A stretch of 64,000 nucleotides of DNA from Argentina anserina (GCF_933775445.1 NC_065873.1:10850001-10914000), one strand, 5' to 3'. Shown: positions 12,976 to 25,430, counted from the first letter of the stretch. Numbers and translations: made by a program. Notes: generated by a model from the letters alone, not told the origin.

Positions 12976-14056
12976 TCCTGTGTCTCGCTGACCCCACTGC
13001 GAACACTCTAGCTTGGCCCGCTGGTAGCTGTCTCTGCGGCCGTTCCTGCCTACCCTGAAGAGGTCGGGTACAATCTCTAGCTATGTGTCCGACTTGCCCG
13101 CACCGGTGGCAGCCTGCTCTCTTCGGTTTCGGACATGCCGAGGCGTAATGTCCCATCTCGTTGCAACCATAACACCTCACCGCTGCCAATGGTCTGACTG
13201 GTGCAGCCCTGATAGCTAGGGGTGACACCCTTGCCGGAACCTGATAGTGGGGTCTTGGCCTCTTCCATGACCTACCCGTCGGTCCTGAGTGCTCGCTACC
13301 TGTACAGATTGCCTTGCCTTTTCCCTTTACATCTCTGCTTCCCACATCTCCTGCTTGAGTCTTACTTGCTTGCTCCAAGTTCATGGCACTCTCAAATATC
13401 AACTCCTTAGTAGTCAGGCAAAGGACTGATATCATGGTCTTGTACTCCTGTTTCAACCCTCGTAGATACTTCTGAGCTAAAGCGGTCGTACCCATAGGCC
13501 TGACATACCGATACAGCTGTGAAAATCGAGCATCATACTCTCTAATGGTCATGTCTCCCTGTACTAGTGCTAGAAACTCCAACTCTAAGTCCTCCTGTAC
13601 TGAGGCTGGAAAATACTTCTCTCGGAATATGGTGGTGAAACCTCCCCATGTGAATGTAGACACATCCACAGTCTGTCTCATGCTCTTCCACCAGTCTAGA
13701 GCATCACCTTTGAGAAAGAATGTAGCTATCTTTCTCTTCTCAATCTCTGTGCACTCTATCATCTCAAAATAAGTCTCCATACCCTCAATCCAATGGTCAG
13801 CTACCATATGATCTAGTCCTCCATGAAAGGTCGGCGCTGACAGTGCACTAATATCCTTGATCAGTTTCAACACTCGACCGTCATCTCTAACCGCAGGAGC
13901 TGGCTTAACCTGCTCCTCCTGTTGAGCAGCCTCCTCATACAGGTTCTCCACGTTGCGGACTCTGCCTGCGGTCCTACCTCGACCTCGGCCTCTCGCCCAT
14001 CCTCGGCCCTGTCCTCGGCCCTTATCAGCGTTCATCACCTTCAAACAATGAAACAC
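12950..14056 (-). CDS. gag: Gag polyprotein of the nested Ty3/gypsy element
   Basis: Structural capsid/nucleocapsid protein, 368 residues. An arginine/glycine-rich N-terminus ([15 protein letters not shown]) precedes the retrotransposon gag domain ([13 protein letters not shown] ... DALDWWKSM ... [13 protein letters not shown] ... [17 protein letters not shown]). Two CCHC zinc knuckles follow: [14 protein letters not shown] and [14 protein letters not shown]. The frame is fully open. Its last 26 bp overlap pol in a different frame; because related elements often have one fused gag-pol frame, a small indel near the gag end is as likely as programmed frameshifting. The ATG at 14056 is the first in the frame. 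Confidence 0.88.
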   Translation of the reverse strand: MFHCLKVMNADKGRGQGRGWARGRGRGRTAGRVRNVENLYEEAAQQEEQVKPAPAVRDDGRVLKLIKDISALSAPTFHGGLDHMVADHWIEGMETYFEMIECTEIEKRKIATFFLKGDALDWWKSMRQTVDVSTFTWGGFTTIFREKYFPASVQEDLELEFLALVQGDMTIREYDARFSQLYRYVRPMGTTALAQKYLRGLKQEYKTMISVLCLTTKELIFESAMNLEQASKTQAGDVGSRDVKGKGKAICTGSEHSGPTGRSWKRPRPHYQVPARVSPLAIRAAPVRPLAAVRCYGCNEMGHYASACPKPKRAGCHRCGQVGHIARDCTRPLQGRQERPQRQLPAGQARVFAVGSARHRSGRYIITF

Positions 14057-14240
14057 TTAGTCAATACTTGTGAAGTCTCGAATTCAACTAAGACAGATTC
14101 AATAGATATCAACATGAAATTCCAGAATAAGATGAATCATTGAAGTATCATCACGATACTCCCTAGAGGACCAAACCATAAGGTATGGCTCCTAAAACAC
14201 TCTTGCGTACCTGACGACATATCAATACCGAGTAGCATGT

Positions 14241-16195
14241 ACAAAACTCACAAATCAATCCACACCAATTTTCCCACAAAATTCGACGCTAGAAACCTCA
14301 CCACAAGCTGGATACGAACAACTTCGAGTCTCTGGAGTCATCTCTCAAACTCCACTAATCAACACCTGCGGAAGTATCCCCTACACCATTGAATTGGTGC
14401 ACCGGGATTGTAAACACAAACCCGGTAAGCTTTATAGCTCGTATGAGTAAAATGAAAACAACTCGCATATCAATATATATACGAAAAAAAATCTAGAAAT
14501 CAAACAAATATAAATGCACTCATGAGTCAATGGACGGCCCATCTGGTTGTCCCAAAGAAATATGAAATGAACGCTCATGAGAAATTAAGTAACCCTTCTG
14601 GTTACCCAAATGCATTTATAATACCGGTACCAAGAACGCTGGTACACATCTGTAACCCCTCTCGTAATACACCGCTGATATTGGATAGCCACCCGCTACC
14701 CAACATCCAAATCAATCTGTGTACCCATGAGCAGATAACCACCCGTTACCTCACATGCAGTACTACGGCAGACAGACTAGAGCTCTAACTGTATCGTAAC
14801 TTTCGCCCGGCCAAAGGCTAGGTTTCGACTTGCCAAACCCGTACAATAATCTCACATCATATTGTACCAAACATCAGGTCCGAAGACAATTCACATTTTC
14901 ACAATCTCAATGTTAAAAATCACGTACAATAATCTCACATCATATTGTACAAATCAAAATCACAATAAAATCATAACAGTATATTATATAGCAAACTATA
15001 TATATATACGTATTTATTTACCATTTGTACGATATATATATATAATTCATTATATCTTATACGTGTCATAATTTATAAACACATCTGAAGACAAAACGTT
15101 TAACAATCTCAATATTAAACTCACATGCTTGTCATCGAATTGACCTAATCCAGATGAATTCATAACAGTATATAATATAGCAAATTATATATATATGTAC
15201 TTATTACCATTTATACAATATATATAGAATCCATTATATTGTATACATGTCGTATTTCAATATTAAAAACTCTTGTAAATATCTTAGAATCACCGCAAGG
15301 GTAGATTCGTAAATATGTGAGATTTTACTCACCTTATCGACTCGAGCGTAATTCCACAATTTCCGAAGATAATTCCTTTCCTTGATTTATCGATCACCTA
15401 GATCGGAGCTCAAAATTTATCGGAAACGATCGATTCGTCGACGGGCTTCTCACAGGATCTTCAATCGTCGATCCGGCTCCTTGGCGACGAAACAATGCAC
15501 GGGGTGCTCGAGGGTGGTAGCTGAGGGTCTTGCGATGCCCCAGGGAGTGACGGTGAGGTGCACGACGGCTCGGAGGCGGAGATCGCGGCGTGATGTCGAG
15601 GAAGGCTCGGGGCGAGAGAGGAGACTCTCGGCGGCGAGACAGAGCGGCGCGAGCTCAGGGTTTGGTGCGGAGGGTCGCGCGGTCCTTTTGGGCTAGGCGG
15701 TGTGGCCTATGGAGGGTCGGTCGGCGAGATCGCCGGTGAGGCTAGAGGGAGAGGGAGGGGAATCGGGGAGAGGCGAGAGAGAAGAGAGAGAACGAGGGAA
15801 ATGAGAGAATGAGGCGCGGGGTGAGGGTTTCCAGAAATGGAAACCCTAACTCCAATAATTTTCTATTTATACCCGTTTCTTAAATCGGAAAGCAACTTCA
15901 TTCGTTAATAATTTTTACGTTCGACGTCCGATTCGTACGCGTCACATATCCACGAACTCGTATCGACGAGCTCTATGACTTTCGCGAAGAAAGTTTTCAC
16001 AAACGATCGACGGAATAAAAGTTGATATATACGTTGCGGAAACGTAACGTTTTTCGAATTAAACGTTCCGAGAACGTTCCCGTTTCTCGTTTCATAACGT
16101 CGCAACCAATCACACTCATTCTAATTAAATTTCACAATTTCATAGAATTCAATCAACCAAATATTGTTTGAAAAAAAAAATTTAGGGTTATTACA
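14241..16195 (-). repeat. 5' LTR of the nested Ty3/gypsy element, inner end deleted
   Basis: The outer end (ending TTATTACA at 16195) is intact and matches 9584. The inner 205 bp present in the other LTR (8322-8526) are missing. No primer-binding site is recognisable between 14057 and 14240. The GC-rich part 15400-15840 is specific to this copy because the other LTR has lost it. Confidence 0.85.
15864..15871 (-). promoter_or_regulatory. TATA box of the retrotransposon LTR
   Basis: The minus strand reads GGGTATAAATAGAAAA here, about 325 bp inside the 5' LTR outer end, at a position suitable for the U3 promoter. The 3' LTR has lost this segment. Confidence 0.6.
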
Positions 16196-17019
16196 TGACC
16201 TGAGAGTGACGAGAGCCTAGCATTCTAGGTAATCCTACGATATCGATGACCATGAACCTCCAGAAGGGAAATACCCTATTTATTATTGGATCAATTCTAT
16301 TCTATACTATTGAGGGCATTCCGTTTAAATGGACATTCTCGCTACTTTGTGCTACAACAGACATGTAGTTGGCCTAGACTATTTAGTCGCTAGGATCGGT
16401 CGAGCATTGCTTGAAGCTGAATTTGCCTTACCTTTGGAGCTCCACAAACTATTTTAGCATGATATTCCCAAACTTGCATTTGTTTTTAATTAAAGTGGTT
16501 TTCTCTGCGCTAAACTACCCTCAACGTTTTATAAAACTTATCCTTACCTGATTTTGGTTTTCAAACCTCATGGGTGGGCTGGCCCCTACTGGGCAAGCGA
16601 GGACAACGCACACCCCTAAGATAGTTGTCTTGCAAGTCCAATTGTTATTTCTGGAGCTAGGAGCCTCATTTGAGAGTTAGCGTTCATGTTCACCCTTATG
16701 TATCTCATTCGAGTCTTGTATCAATGTTTTCGAGTAAAGTTTCCCGAGGTTGATTCCTTGTTTTGTAGCCACCTTCATTTTGTATTAAAAATTGGGTTGG
16801 CTACTTGTTAAATTTGGGCCGGTGGCATTAACGCTACCTTCCGCATTCTTGTTGTATTTATTTTCGTGGAAATGTGAAGTACTATCTTGTTGAAAACCTT
16901 TTACTTACTTGTTCACGTTAGTGAGTGTCTGAGCGAAACCTAATAGCTCGGTTTGCTTGCTAATCTCCTTTTAAATCCTAATATATTGTTCATGTTCCAA
17001 TCCGGGATGTGACAGGTTA

Positions 17020-17570
17020 GATGATGCTTTATGGGCTTATAGAACTGCATTTGAAACTCCGATTGGTATGTCCTCTTTCAGGTTAGTCTATGGCAAGACA
17101 TGCCATTTTCCTGTGGAGCTTCAACATTGAGCTTGATGGGCGGTAAAGAACGTTTACATGGATATTGATGAGGCCGGAATGCATAGGAAGTTACAATTAC
17201 AAGAGCTTGAAGAGATTCGAAATGATGCCTACGATTCGGCAGCGATTCCTAAAGAGAAGACTAAAGCGTTCCATGATCGCATGATTCGTCAGAAAGACTT
17301 TGTCGTTGGGCTAAAAGTTTTATTGTTTCATTCTGGACTTCAGTTATTTCATGGTAAGTTATGTTCTAGATGGTTAGGACCATTTACTATTACTAACATT
17401 TTTCATTCTGGAGCTATATAGATAAAAAGGTATGTGAAATGATCAGAATTCACGGTCAATGGGCATCGCTTGAAGCCGTACTGTGAGAGCTTTGGGGAGT
17501 ACAACGTTGAGGAGACTTCTCTCCTTGAACGTAGGCAAGTGAAGAGATGAAGATGTCTAGGCTAAGGTAC
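17020..17570 (+). pseudogene. Athila-like pol, part 2 (integrase C-terminal part)
   Basis: Continuation of the gene broken at 6411. It opens with [19 protein letters not shown] and [16 protein letters not shown] (17020-17126), the conserved end of the Athila integrase core. An open stretch follows at 17158-17421 (QELEEIRNDAYDSAA, FHDRMI, SRWLGPFTI), the C-terminal domain. A stop at about 17421 and altered reading after it (LKPYCESF-like at 17470) show decay. The same region in the second Athila copy (30930-30985) confirms the original join. Confidence 0.82.
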
Positions 17571-18200
17571 GTTAAACTGAAGCCCTTTATGGGAGGAAAC
17601 TCATCAGATTTGATGTTTTGGAGAAGCCATCACTAAGTGTTTGCATTTTCTTTTCCCTCCATCTCTTTATTTCAATTCGAACCCTTGTTTATTTTTTATT
17701 TTTTTGGGCATTATATGCCATGCTACAGGTTTTGTTTGTCTTTCTTTGTTAGATTAAGGGCAATGTAACGTTTGAAGTGTGGGGTGGGGTTTGCTTCTTT
17801 GTTTTTCTTTATTTATGTTGTTAGAATCATAAAAAAGAAAACGAAAGAAAAATAAATCGGAAAAATCATAAAACATAAAAAAACGTAATTGCTTTCATAT
17901 TGCTTAATTGTTTTTGTTTTGTTTTGAGTCATAGGTGCTTTTAGCTGTCTAAGATGAGTATCATCTTTGAATTTATGGTTGATAGATGATCACAAGATTG
18001 AGATGTACTTAATTGTTATTCGATGGTTAATTGATATTGTTAGAAGTAGTACGAACATGTAGTAGATGACGAAGTGTAACATTGGTACATAATTTATATG
18101 TGATATCAAGTGTTAGGTCAATATTAACCTAGTCATTCTTGTCTTATTTTATTCTTTTGCTTTATCTATTTGTATATATATATAGATTTCTTATTACGTT
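17571..18200 (+). mobile_element. 3' non-coding part of the first Athila-like element
   Basis: No frame is recognisable. It shares blocks with 29570-29735: GTGTGGGG (a candidate polypurine tract, about 17780), TTTTGTTTTGAGTC, CTGTCTA-GATGAGT and GATGATCACAAGATTG. These blocks mark the post-polymerase region of this family. The right limit is arbitrary. Confidence 0.55.
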
Positions 18201-18817
18201 TCCTACTCATGTAAGGAAAATGAGGAAATGATCGTTTCAACACGATAAAAGGAGTGGATTTAGCGCACATTCCGGATACGAGTGAAAAATCAGAATAAAA
18301 TGAGCAAACGCGAAAAAGTCACTAAAAGACGAAATTCACCGGTCACGTTAAAGTGGTCAAAGTTCGGCGGAGGCAAGGTGGTTCTTGGAATATGGTGGTG
18401 GTTGTAGTCAACTAGTCAATGGAGCATTAGTGAATCATAAATTGTGAATTTAAATTCAAATTAGATGAAGACAAGTAAATGAGACCATCTCTAGGTTTTG
18501 TCCCTAGCCAATTACCCTCATACCCTCACATTTTCTTCTCCACCAAAATATGTTTCGATGTGTTGGTTATTTTATGAGACAATATCAACTATTTATGCTT
18601 CTACCCTTGTCCATCACATCTAACCATTCATTTATTTACATCTCCACCCTCCATTCTTTACTATTGGCCTATTTATACTCTCCTTTCTCATTTTGGATGA
18701 CAACTCTTAGAACTCAAAACTCTCATAACTCAAAACTCTTAACTCGCACAACTTCTTACTTCTCAACTCTCAACCCTCCATCTTCTTAAATTCTCATAGT
18801 TCATCTTTTAGGTAGTT
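18201..18817. other. no gene; possible LTR promoter remnant
   Basis: A TATTTATA sequence near 18670 is followed by a pyrimidine- and CTCAAAACTC-rich stretch to 18790, like an LTR promoter and leader. It lies between Athila 3' sequence and the CACTA remnant. Ends were not found, so this is only a suggestion. Confidence 0.3.
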
Positions 18818-19438
18818 AAGTGTAGCCTTTTTGTTTTCCAATGTTGGGTTTGACAACATCTTGAAGGAATTCAAGAATATGTTGCCTGAAGGGAATATAT
18901 GTCCTTATTCATTGTACACAGTAAAGAAGACACTTAAGGATTTTGATTTACGCTATGAGAAGATACATGCATGCATCAATGATTGTTGTGTGTTCAAGGA
19001 CTTACAAAAATGTATTGAATGTCAGGCTTCAAGGTGGAAAGTAAACCCACGCACTAAAAAGATAGCAAAAGAAACTCCTGTAAAAGTTTTGCGGTACTTT
19101 CCCATAATTCCTAGACTTCAATGATGTTTCTTTCACTGGCCATAGGAGAACAATTAACATGGAACTCCACTCATCACTGTCAAGATGGCATGATGTGTCA
19201 TCCAGTTGACTCGGTTCAATGGAGTTTTGTAGATAAAAAATGGCCAACGTTTGCATCTGATTCTAGAAATTTTAGACTTGGACATGCAACCGATGGGTTC
19301 AATCCATTCAGTGAAAAAAAAACTAAACATAGTACCTGGCTAGTGAGTCTAGTCCTATATAATCTTCCCCCAAATATTTGTATATCATCTGAAAACTTGA
19401 TGCTTAGCTTACTTATTCTAGGTCCTAGTCAATAACAT

Positions 19439-19473
<35 letters not shown>

Positions 19474-20160
19474 CAGCCTCTTATAGATGACCTAGTCAAG
19501 TTGTGGAATGGTGTTGAAATGTATGATGCCTATATAGTAAAGCTAGGTTCAACTTTAGAGCTATCTTATTATGGACCATTATTGATTTTCCGGTTTATCC
19601 GGGTTTGGCTATAAATAGAGAATTTGATTGTCTCATATGTGGTCATGATATATCATCTTAGTGGTTACCTCTTGCAAACAAAACGGTTTATACCATATAT
19701 ATAGGCAATTTCTTCAACAAAACCACTAATTCCACTCAAAGCACAAGTGGTTCAATGGAAAAAAGGTGAAAAGAATGAGGCCTAAATTTTTTACCGGGAG
19801 AGCTATAGTTGCAGCTTTAGCTGGATTTAAAAATAAGTGGGAGAAAAAAAGGAAAGTGAAGAAGTTAAAGAGGTGATCCGGCTAAGATATTAAAGAAGTC
19901 TGTGTTATATGACCTGCCATATTGGGAGGTTCTGATTTAACCTTGCTATAAGCTATTATTAGATATATTATATTGATTTATGTGTTCTGTTTTGCTATTT
20001 TATATTTAGGAACTACCTTTGTGTTATAATACAGATGCCATGCATTGTGAAAAGAATGTGTCTAGGGCTATTTTACGAGCGTTCTTTGATGAGAAGCAGG
20101 ATTCTAAAATTTGAGGTTTATCATGTAGAGATTTAGAGTTAATGGAACTTATGGACGATG
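18818..20160 (+). pseudogene. CACTA (En/Spm-type) tnp2 transposase, degraded
   Basis: Fragments in order resemble the large CACTA transposase. 18831-19123 gives FDNILKEFKNMLPEGN, YEKIHACINDCCVF, and KVLRYFPIIPRLQ. 19121-19435 continues with HPVDSVQWSFVD, FRLGHATDGFNPF and YNLPPNICI. About 19473 gives PLIDDLVKLWNG. About 19880-19930 gives LYDLPYWE. About 20036 gives MHCEKNVSRAI. Stops and frameshifts separate them and a (TA)n run sits at 19441-19470, possibly within an old intron. Not functional. The product would have bound and cut CACTA ends. Confidence 0.8.
19441..19470. repeat. (TA)n microsatellite
   Basis: An uninterrupted TA dinucleotide run lies between two tnp2 coding blocks, probably in an intron. 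Confidence 0.85.
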
Positions 20161-20379
20161 ATGTTCTAGTAAGAAAGAAAAGATAAGATTGATACTTCAC
20201 ATCCTTACACCTTTACAAAAGTTAAGCTTCAGAAGTTTATGCAAGTTTTTTGTATCAGAAGTAGTTGTTCTCTCTTCCATCTTTTTCTACTTTATACAAG
20301 TTTTTTGTATAATTTTTTCTGATTTCCAATACCCTTGATTGTTGAAGATTTAATAATTAATAGTTTGATATTTTTTTGA

Positions 20380-22530
20380 TATAGCAACAATATCAAGTGG
20401 AACTTATGCATAAGACATTCATCTTACAACAAATGGGAAGGCTATGGAGAGCGTATAAGAATGTACTTTCAACAAGTATCAAGGTAGTTATAGATGCATG
20501 ACATACTAAAGCAAAACGTAAAGGGTTCCTTGCCTTACTTTGACCCGTTGATGTGCCCCAAACAGAGTGGGATGCCTTTATGGTAGAATGGTTCTCAGTT
20601 AGATGGCTGGTAAATCAATCTGGTTAAGTATTTGTGATATTTTGTAGGCAACAAAATAAAAGATTAATGATTGTGTTGTCATATGCAGGAAAAGAGTGAG
20701 AAAATGAAGATGATCTGGGCTAAGCAGACAATGCATCACACAATGAGTCGACAAAGTTATGCAAGAATGGTACATGAATATGCAAGTAATAACATTATGT
20801 AAAGCTCACTTATTTTTTACTTTCGACTATTTTGGACTGATTTGTAATGTAGTAAAGTTTGAACTAATTATCAATTTGTTCTCATAAAAGAACAAGAAAA
20901 ATCTTGAAATGAAGTTGAACTAGACATAAATATACTGTTTAGGCCACCAGCCAAAGAAGGCCAAAAATCATATCGTAAGGCAAAAAATTGTAAGCATCAA
21001 ATATATGACCAGATTGAGTTTCATATTATTATGATTGGCTTTATTGTTTTACAAATTTCTCTATATTCATTTATTTAGGCCGAGATACAAGCGAAACCTT
21101 AAGGAGCAACCGCCTTCTAAAGAACCTATTCATGTAAAGTATGATGTGTTGAGTCAAGTTCTTGGCAAGGACAGACTTGGTTGTGTTAGAGGTATGGGAG
21201 CAGGTGTTATACCTTCAATGGTTGATGCTCAACTACAAAACAGTCCTAGAAAGAAGCATTAGAAGTTAAACTTGAGGAGAATAATCAAAATCTTGAAACG
21301 AACAACTAGAGTTTCAAGATATTCGAGGATTTCATTCTCAGTCAGGTTAGTTTTTTCTTCTCACATTGTTTTCAAATCAAATACTGTATGTATATGCATT
21401 CCGAAATGCTTGGGGATTATTTTTTAAAGAAGCAATCTTCTACCGGTGATGGTAATGTGCATAGTGGTGGTTGTGATGGTGGAAGTTTCATGCGACCAAG
21501 TACTTCTCATCATGCTCAACTAGTTTGTTACTTGTGGATTTTGTAAGTTGCTTTTAACTGAGTTTATGATTAAGTACTAACTTAGTGCATATTCACCATT
21601 TTGGATGGACATGAGAATGGTGATGGAAATATGAACTCTAGCCCTGACACTGCTAGTTCTAAGGTAATTTTACATTATGCATCTGCACAAACTAACTCAG
21701 GTTCAATATATTCCTGTGGTATCCTGATTTTACCCTAACCATATATGCTTGCTACTTGATTATAGCTACTACTGAATTTTGATTTCTTTAGGTAGCTAGC
21801 AGTCTTTAATGATCTCTATATCTTTGTACCTATTTTCTGGCAGACTTAATTTGTAGAGATAGTGTTCTAATGATGTGCTACTATTATTTGATCTAACATC
21901 CTTCAGTTTACATGAATATATTGAAGCCGTATATAGCTTTTCTGGGGTGATTGATAATATTGGAGTTGTGTTCTATTGATTGCATAGTATTGCAGATATT
22001 TGGGGTAATGGAGGTACTGAACTCTCTATGTTCGTTCGTCTCTCTGATAGGATCATAATATCTCTCTGATTAGATAGTACTGCAGGTTTAATTCTGAAAT
22101 GCATTTAGATATGTTATAATATCTCTCTAATTATAGTTATGTTTCCTAGCTTGAAATATATTGTGATGTTTCCAGTTTAGATATCAAATTTGTTGTGTGT
22201 TATATTTATATAATATGTTCTATATTAACCAAAGTGTTGATTATGTTTCTATTCCATTTTGACTTGTGTACTTAGCAAAAGGAAGCACCTTCAGTGTTGA
22301 TGATAAATTAGACTTGCTCACTTCAGAGGGCACTAGTGAAGTCATTTCCAAATGACACATATCTGCAATTGACTCGGCAACGGAGGTGCATGGTTACAAG
22401 CTTAGACCCGATTGCTATAGAGTTTCCATAGAAGAAGTTATCATTGCAAATGATGAGTTCTACATATCAACACCAGAGTTCTCAACTATGGAAGATGCAT
22501 TAGGAAGTACCATTACTTGGCCAATCAAGT
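20380..22530 (+). pseudogene. CACTA second gene (tnpA/Ptta-like), degraded
   Basis: After tnp2, exon-like blocks resemble the plant transposase of the Ptta/En/Spm type. 20430-20640 reads GRLWRAYKNVLSTSIK and CPKQSEWDAFMVEWFS. 20700-20790 reads EKMKMIWAKQTMHHTMSRQSYARM. 21080-21260 gives PSKEPIHVKYDVLSQVLGKDRLG then VRGMGAGVIPSM. 22390-22530 gives GYKLRPDCYRVSIEEVI and TMEDALGSTITWP. Spacing suggests an intron-containing gene with several breaks. It has the same strand and order as tnp2, as in autonomous CACTA elements. Confidence 0.65.
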
Positions 22531-22859
22531 ATATTATCTCATGCACGAAATGATAGACTTAGTACTACTACTGCTGCACTTTTAAGATGATTTGCTTTTG
22601 GTTAAGCTAGCATAATGCATGCTAACTTTGAACTACTTTGTTGTTGATTGGCTACTAAGGCATAAACTAGCTATTGTGTATTTTGAATCATTTCTTTGGT
22701 AGCTAGCACAACATTAGTGCCTACTTATTTTGAATCATATAACTATTCTATTTGATAATCATATGAATATTAGTTTTCAATTTTTATTTATTATATTTAT
22801 TTTACAAAGATTTAATTCCCTTATGACATTTTCTCTTTGTAACTGATTGTGGGAGAATG

Positions 22860-23051
22860 ACAAATTGAAAACATCATGAAAGCATAACATGACGTTTGTT
22901 TAATATCATGGAAAACATCCTATGCTAATTTAATTATGAACGTCATAAAAAAAATCTATGGCTACTAATAAGCATGATCAAATACATTAGATTACAGTTG
23001 GTAAACGTCATAGAAGAATTTCTACGACAGTTAAAAAACGACATGGAAACC
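22860..23051. mobile_element. CACTA subterminal repeat region, terminus lost
   Basis: Several copies of ACGTCAT/ATGACGT-like motifs occur here (about 22890, 22943, 23006, 23037), as in 4141-4486. The expected CACTA end is absent: the sequence switches at 23052 to LTR sequence starting TGATAG. This closes the transposon remnant that starts near 18818. Confidence 0.55.
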
Positions 23052-24451
23052 TGATAGTTGCTCGATTACTCGACATCAATATTTAACCCTGTAAGCATCA
23101 TTAGTAGTATAAAGCAAGAGGGTATCGTTCACAAACCGGGGATCCAGCCAAGGCTTAGGATCACAACACTTAACACGAATTCATAAAGATATAAAAGAGT
23201 TTGATATATGTTCGGCATTCAAAGATAAAAACAGAAAATAAAACCTAAACTAATATATACATGTGATCAACCAACCAACACATAATACATCACCAAAACA
23301 ATTCACATAAAGAAATCGAAAACAAGTTTTATGTCTTCTTTTAGAATCATGCCGAGACTTCCTCATGAACTCTTAAGGTTGGATCATGCAATTAGGGTTC
23401 TAAGCAGTAACCTAATCACATAGACACTTAACACATTCGATTAATACCAAGCAGCCCTAATCGAAATCTAACATGTTCATCTTATTATGTAATTCCAAAG
23501 CCATGCACATTGAATCCATTAAGCATGTCACCTACTTAACCAACAACCATGCAATTCGAAACTTACATATAAAAGAGTAAACGTGTTCTTAGCATAAGTC
23601 TTTAATCCAACAACCTAAATATCATGCTATAAGCATAATCATAACACTTAGGAATCGAAATCTTCCAAGAACAAGGCACGACAGAAACCAAAACAGAATT
23701 CGCATTTTTATATAAATTGAATCAAGCAGCTATTTCATAGACAAAATCGAAACAAGATTACTCTACACAAATCGCATGCTCATCCAAGAACAAGAAGACC
23801 AAAACCGAATTTAACAAAGAGAGAATCATGGTTACACTTTATCAATCAAGCGATTCTACAAGGTGTATCCGTGACTTCTAAGGGGATGGAACCTCTTCAC
23901 AAGGGTGCTTGAAGGCTAAAGATTGGTGGAATCAGTTTTAGCATTTCTTAGAAGGGTGAGGGATTGATTCGACAGAGCTAGGCTTGTGCTTGTGTGCAAG
24001 GTTGATGATGAATGAATGGGGAGGCCGAGCCTCTATATATAGGAGTTACAAAGCCCTCTTTGCCGTCCCTTTTAGGAGATAGAATCCAATTGAGAAGCTG
24101 AAATCTTCTTTGTTATGGATTTTTATTCATGTACTCCAAATCTAACTTGATGTAGGAAACCAAATCCAATAGGGAAAACACATATGGCTGCACGGCATAT
24201 CTCCTTTTTCAACTAGGAATAGCTAAGTCGGCCTCTTCTTCTCCGTCTTCAACTCGGATATGATTTCCTTGTCTCACTAGGAATGCATCACGGCATCACT
24301 ACTTCCTTTCCAAGTATGATTTTGTCTTTCCTGAAAAGAAATCGACGATTAAGGAATAGGAAAGAATGAAAATAAGAAAGTAGAATCCTAGTCGAGTAAG
24401 GAATCCTGGCTCAATAAGGATCTCTAACACTTAGCACAATTTCATCATCAA
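23052..24451 (-). mobile_element. truncated LTR with TGATAG end
   Basis: It starts TGATAGTTGCTCG. The stretch AACACTTAGCACAATTTCATCATCA (split here: AACACTTAGCAC at about 24426, then TTTCATCATCA) matches the inverted-repeat arm ending at 30502. The LTR therefore lies in minus orientation, with about 140 bp of its U3 end missing. CTCTATATATAG near 24030 could be the promoter. At 24452 the sequence changes abruptly to Athila-like gag in plus orientation. No coding sequence is present. Confidence 0.6.
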
Positions 24452-25430
24452 GTCATTCAATTTCGGCAGCGTTGGTTGTACTCTCTGCCTGCGGGAATAA
24501 TCACCACATGGGATGAAATGACTAGGAGCTTCTTGAAGCAATTCTTCCCTGCTCAACTCACGAAAAAACTTAGGAGGGAGATTCAGAACTTCTCTCAAAA
24601 GGATGGTGATTCACTCTATGAGGCATGTGAGGAAATTCAAGAACTACGAAGGAAGTGCCCTCACCATGGTATTTCGTTGGATGACTTGGTGCAATTCTTC
24701 TATGAAAGACTCGACACCACTAATAAGAGCATGGAAGATTCGGCATGTGGCTGCACATTCATGAACAAGATCGGTCAAGAAGCTTACACCTTAATTGATG
24801 ACTTGGCCGACAACAATCAGCAATTTAGTTCCAAGGAAAAGAGAGGAAGCAAGAGCCGTGGGGTGTAATGATGTTGATACAAGAAATCAGATGGCTACTT
24901 TAGAAAGAAAGCTTGACGTTCTAGTCAAGGCACTCAATGGTTCGACCATCAACACTCAAGTGTGTGGCATTTGTTCTTTCAAAGATCACACAGCAGAAAA
25001 TTGGCCAAATGGTGCAATGACTGAAGAGGAGTTGAACTTCATGGGGCAACAAAGGCCTATGTATGATCCTTACTCGAACACATACAATCCTGGACTTAGA
25101 GATCATCCCAACTTTCGTTGGAACAATAATGCTCAACCGTCCAATGCTCAAGGTCAAGGACTTCATCTTTCAGGTTTGTTTGTGAGGCCTCAGGTACTTC
25201 AATGTTATGTTCCCTTTAACTCTAATGTTCATGGTTCGAATAATGCATCTACACCTAACTATGATGAACTTTTGAAGTCCCTGGCTCAAGGGCAACAAAA
25301 TTTAAACTCTGCTACTCAAGCTTTAGTTACAGGTCAACAAGCTCATTCTAAGGACATAACCGAGCTTAAGCAGCAGATGAGACAAGTGATTGACTTCATG
25401 GGCAAGATCCATGAATGAGGTAAGTTACCG
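24452..25430 (+). pseudogene. gag: Athila-like gag, 5'-truncated
   Basis: It starts inside the gag domain (LYSLPAGIITTWDEMTRSFLKQFFPA) and continues through LDDLVQFFYERLD and DDLADNNQQFS. A frame change follows near 24840, then the second half at 24870-25418. The zinc knuckle has decayed: CGICSFKDHTAENW lacks its final cysteine. The N-terminal part is missing where the inverted LTR fragment abuts. Confidence 0.8.

Larger units (their letters stand above)
8322..16195 (-). mobile_element. nearly complete Ty3/gypsy LTR retrotransposon (chromovirus/Tekay-like)
   Basis: The element is 7,874 bp with TG/CA ends and TGACC duplicated at 8317-8321 and 16196-16200. Order in its own (minus) direction: 5' LTR (14241-16195), gag (14056-12950), protease, reverse transcriptase, RNase H, integrase (12975-9625), polypurine tract (about 9599-9585), 3' LTR (9584-8322). 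Integrase after RNase H is the Ty3/gypsy order. The C-terminal part of pol (DASWELESDMMIRYPQLF) resembles the tail of chromovirus elements; the lineage name is a judgement. It is disabled by deletions in both LTRs and by a stop codon in integrase. The LTRs differ by scattered substitutions over their shared part, which suggests a fairly recent insertion. Confidence 0.9.
6417..17014. mobile_element. LTR remnant (probable solo LTR) interrupted by a younger element
   Basis: It begins TGTAAGACCC at 6417 and ends GGGATGTGACA at 17014, with the 5-bp sequence GGTTA repeated at 6412-6416 and 17015-17019. The split Athila frame reads across these copies. Removing the element nested at 8322-16195 leaves about 2.7 kb with TG/CA ends and no coding sequence. 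This fits a solo LTR produced by recombination between two LTRs. Small open frames inside (for example 6581-6898 and 7446-7664) resemble nothing known. The strand cannot be set. Boundaries are firm; the solo-LTR reading is inference. Confidence 0.75.

Noticed and set aside
15382..15696. 104-residue Arg-rich open frame on the plus strand in GC-rich DNA
   Set aside because: It lies inside the 5' LTR, antisense to the element, in a GC-rich stretch where stops are rare. No similarity is recognised.
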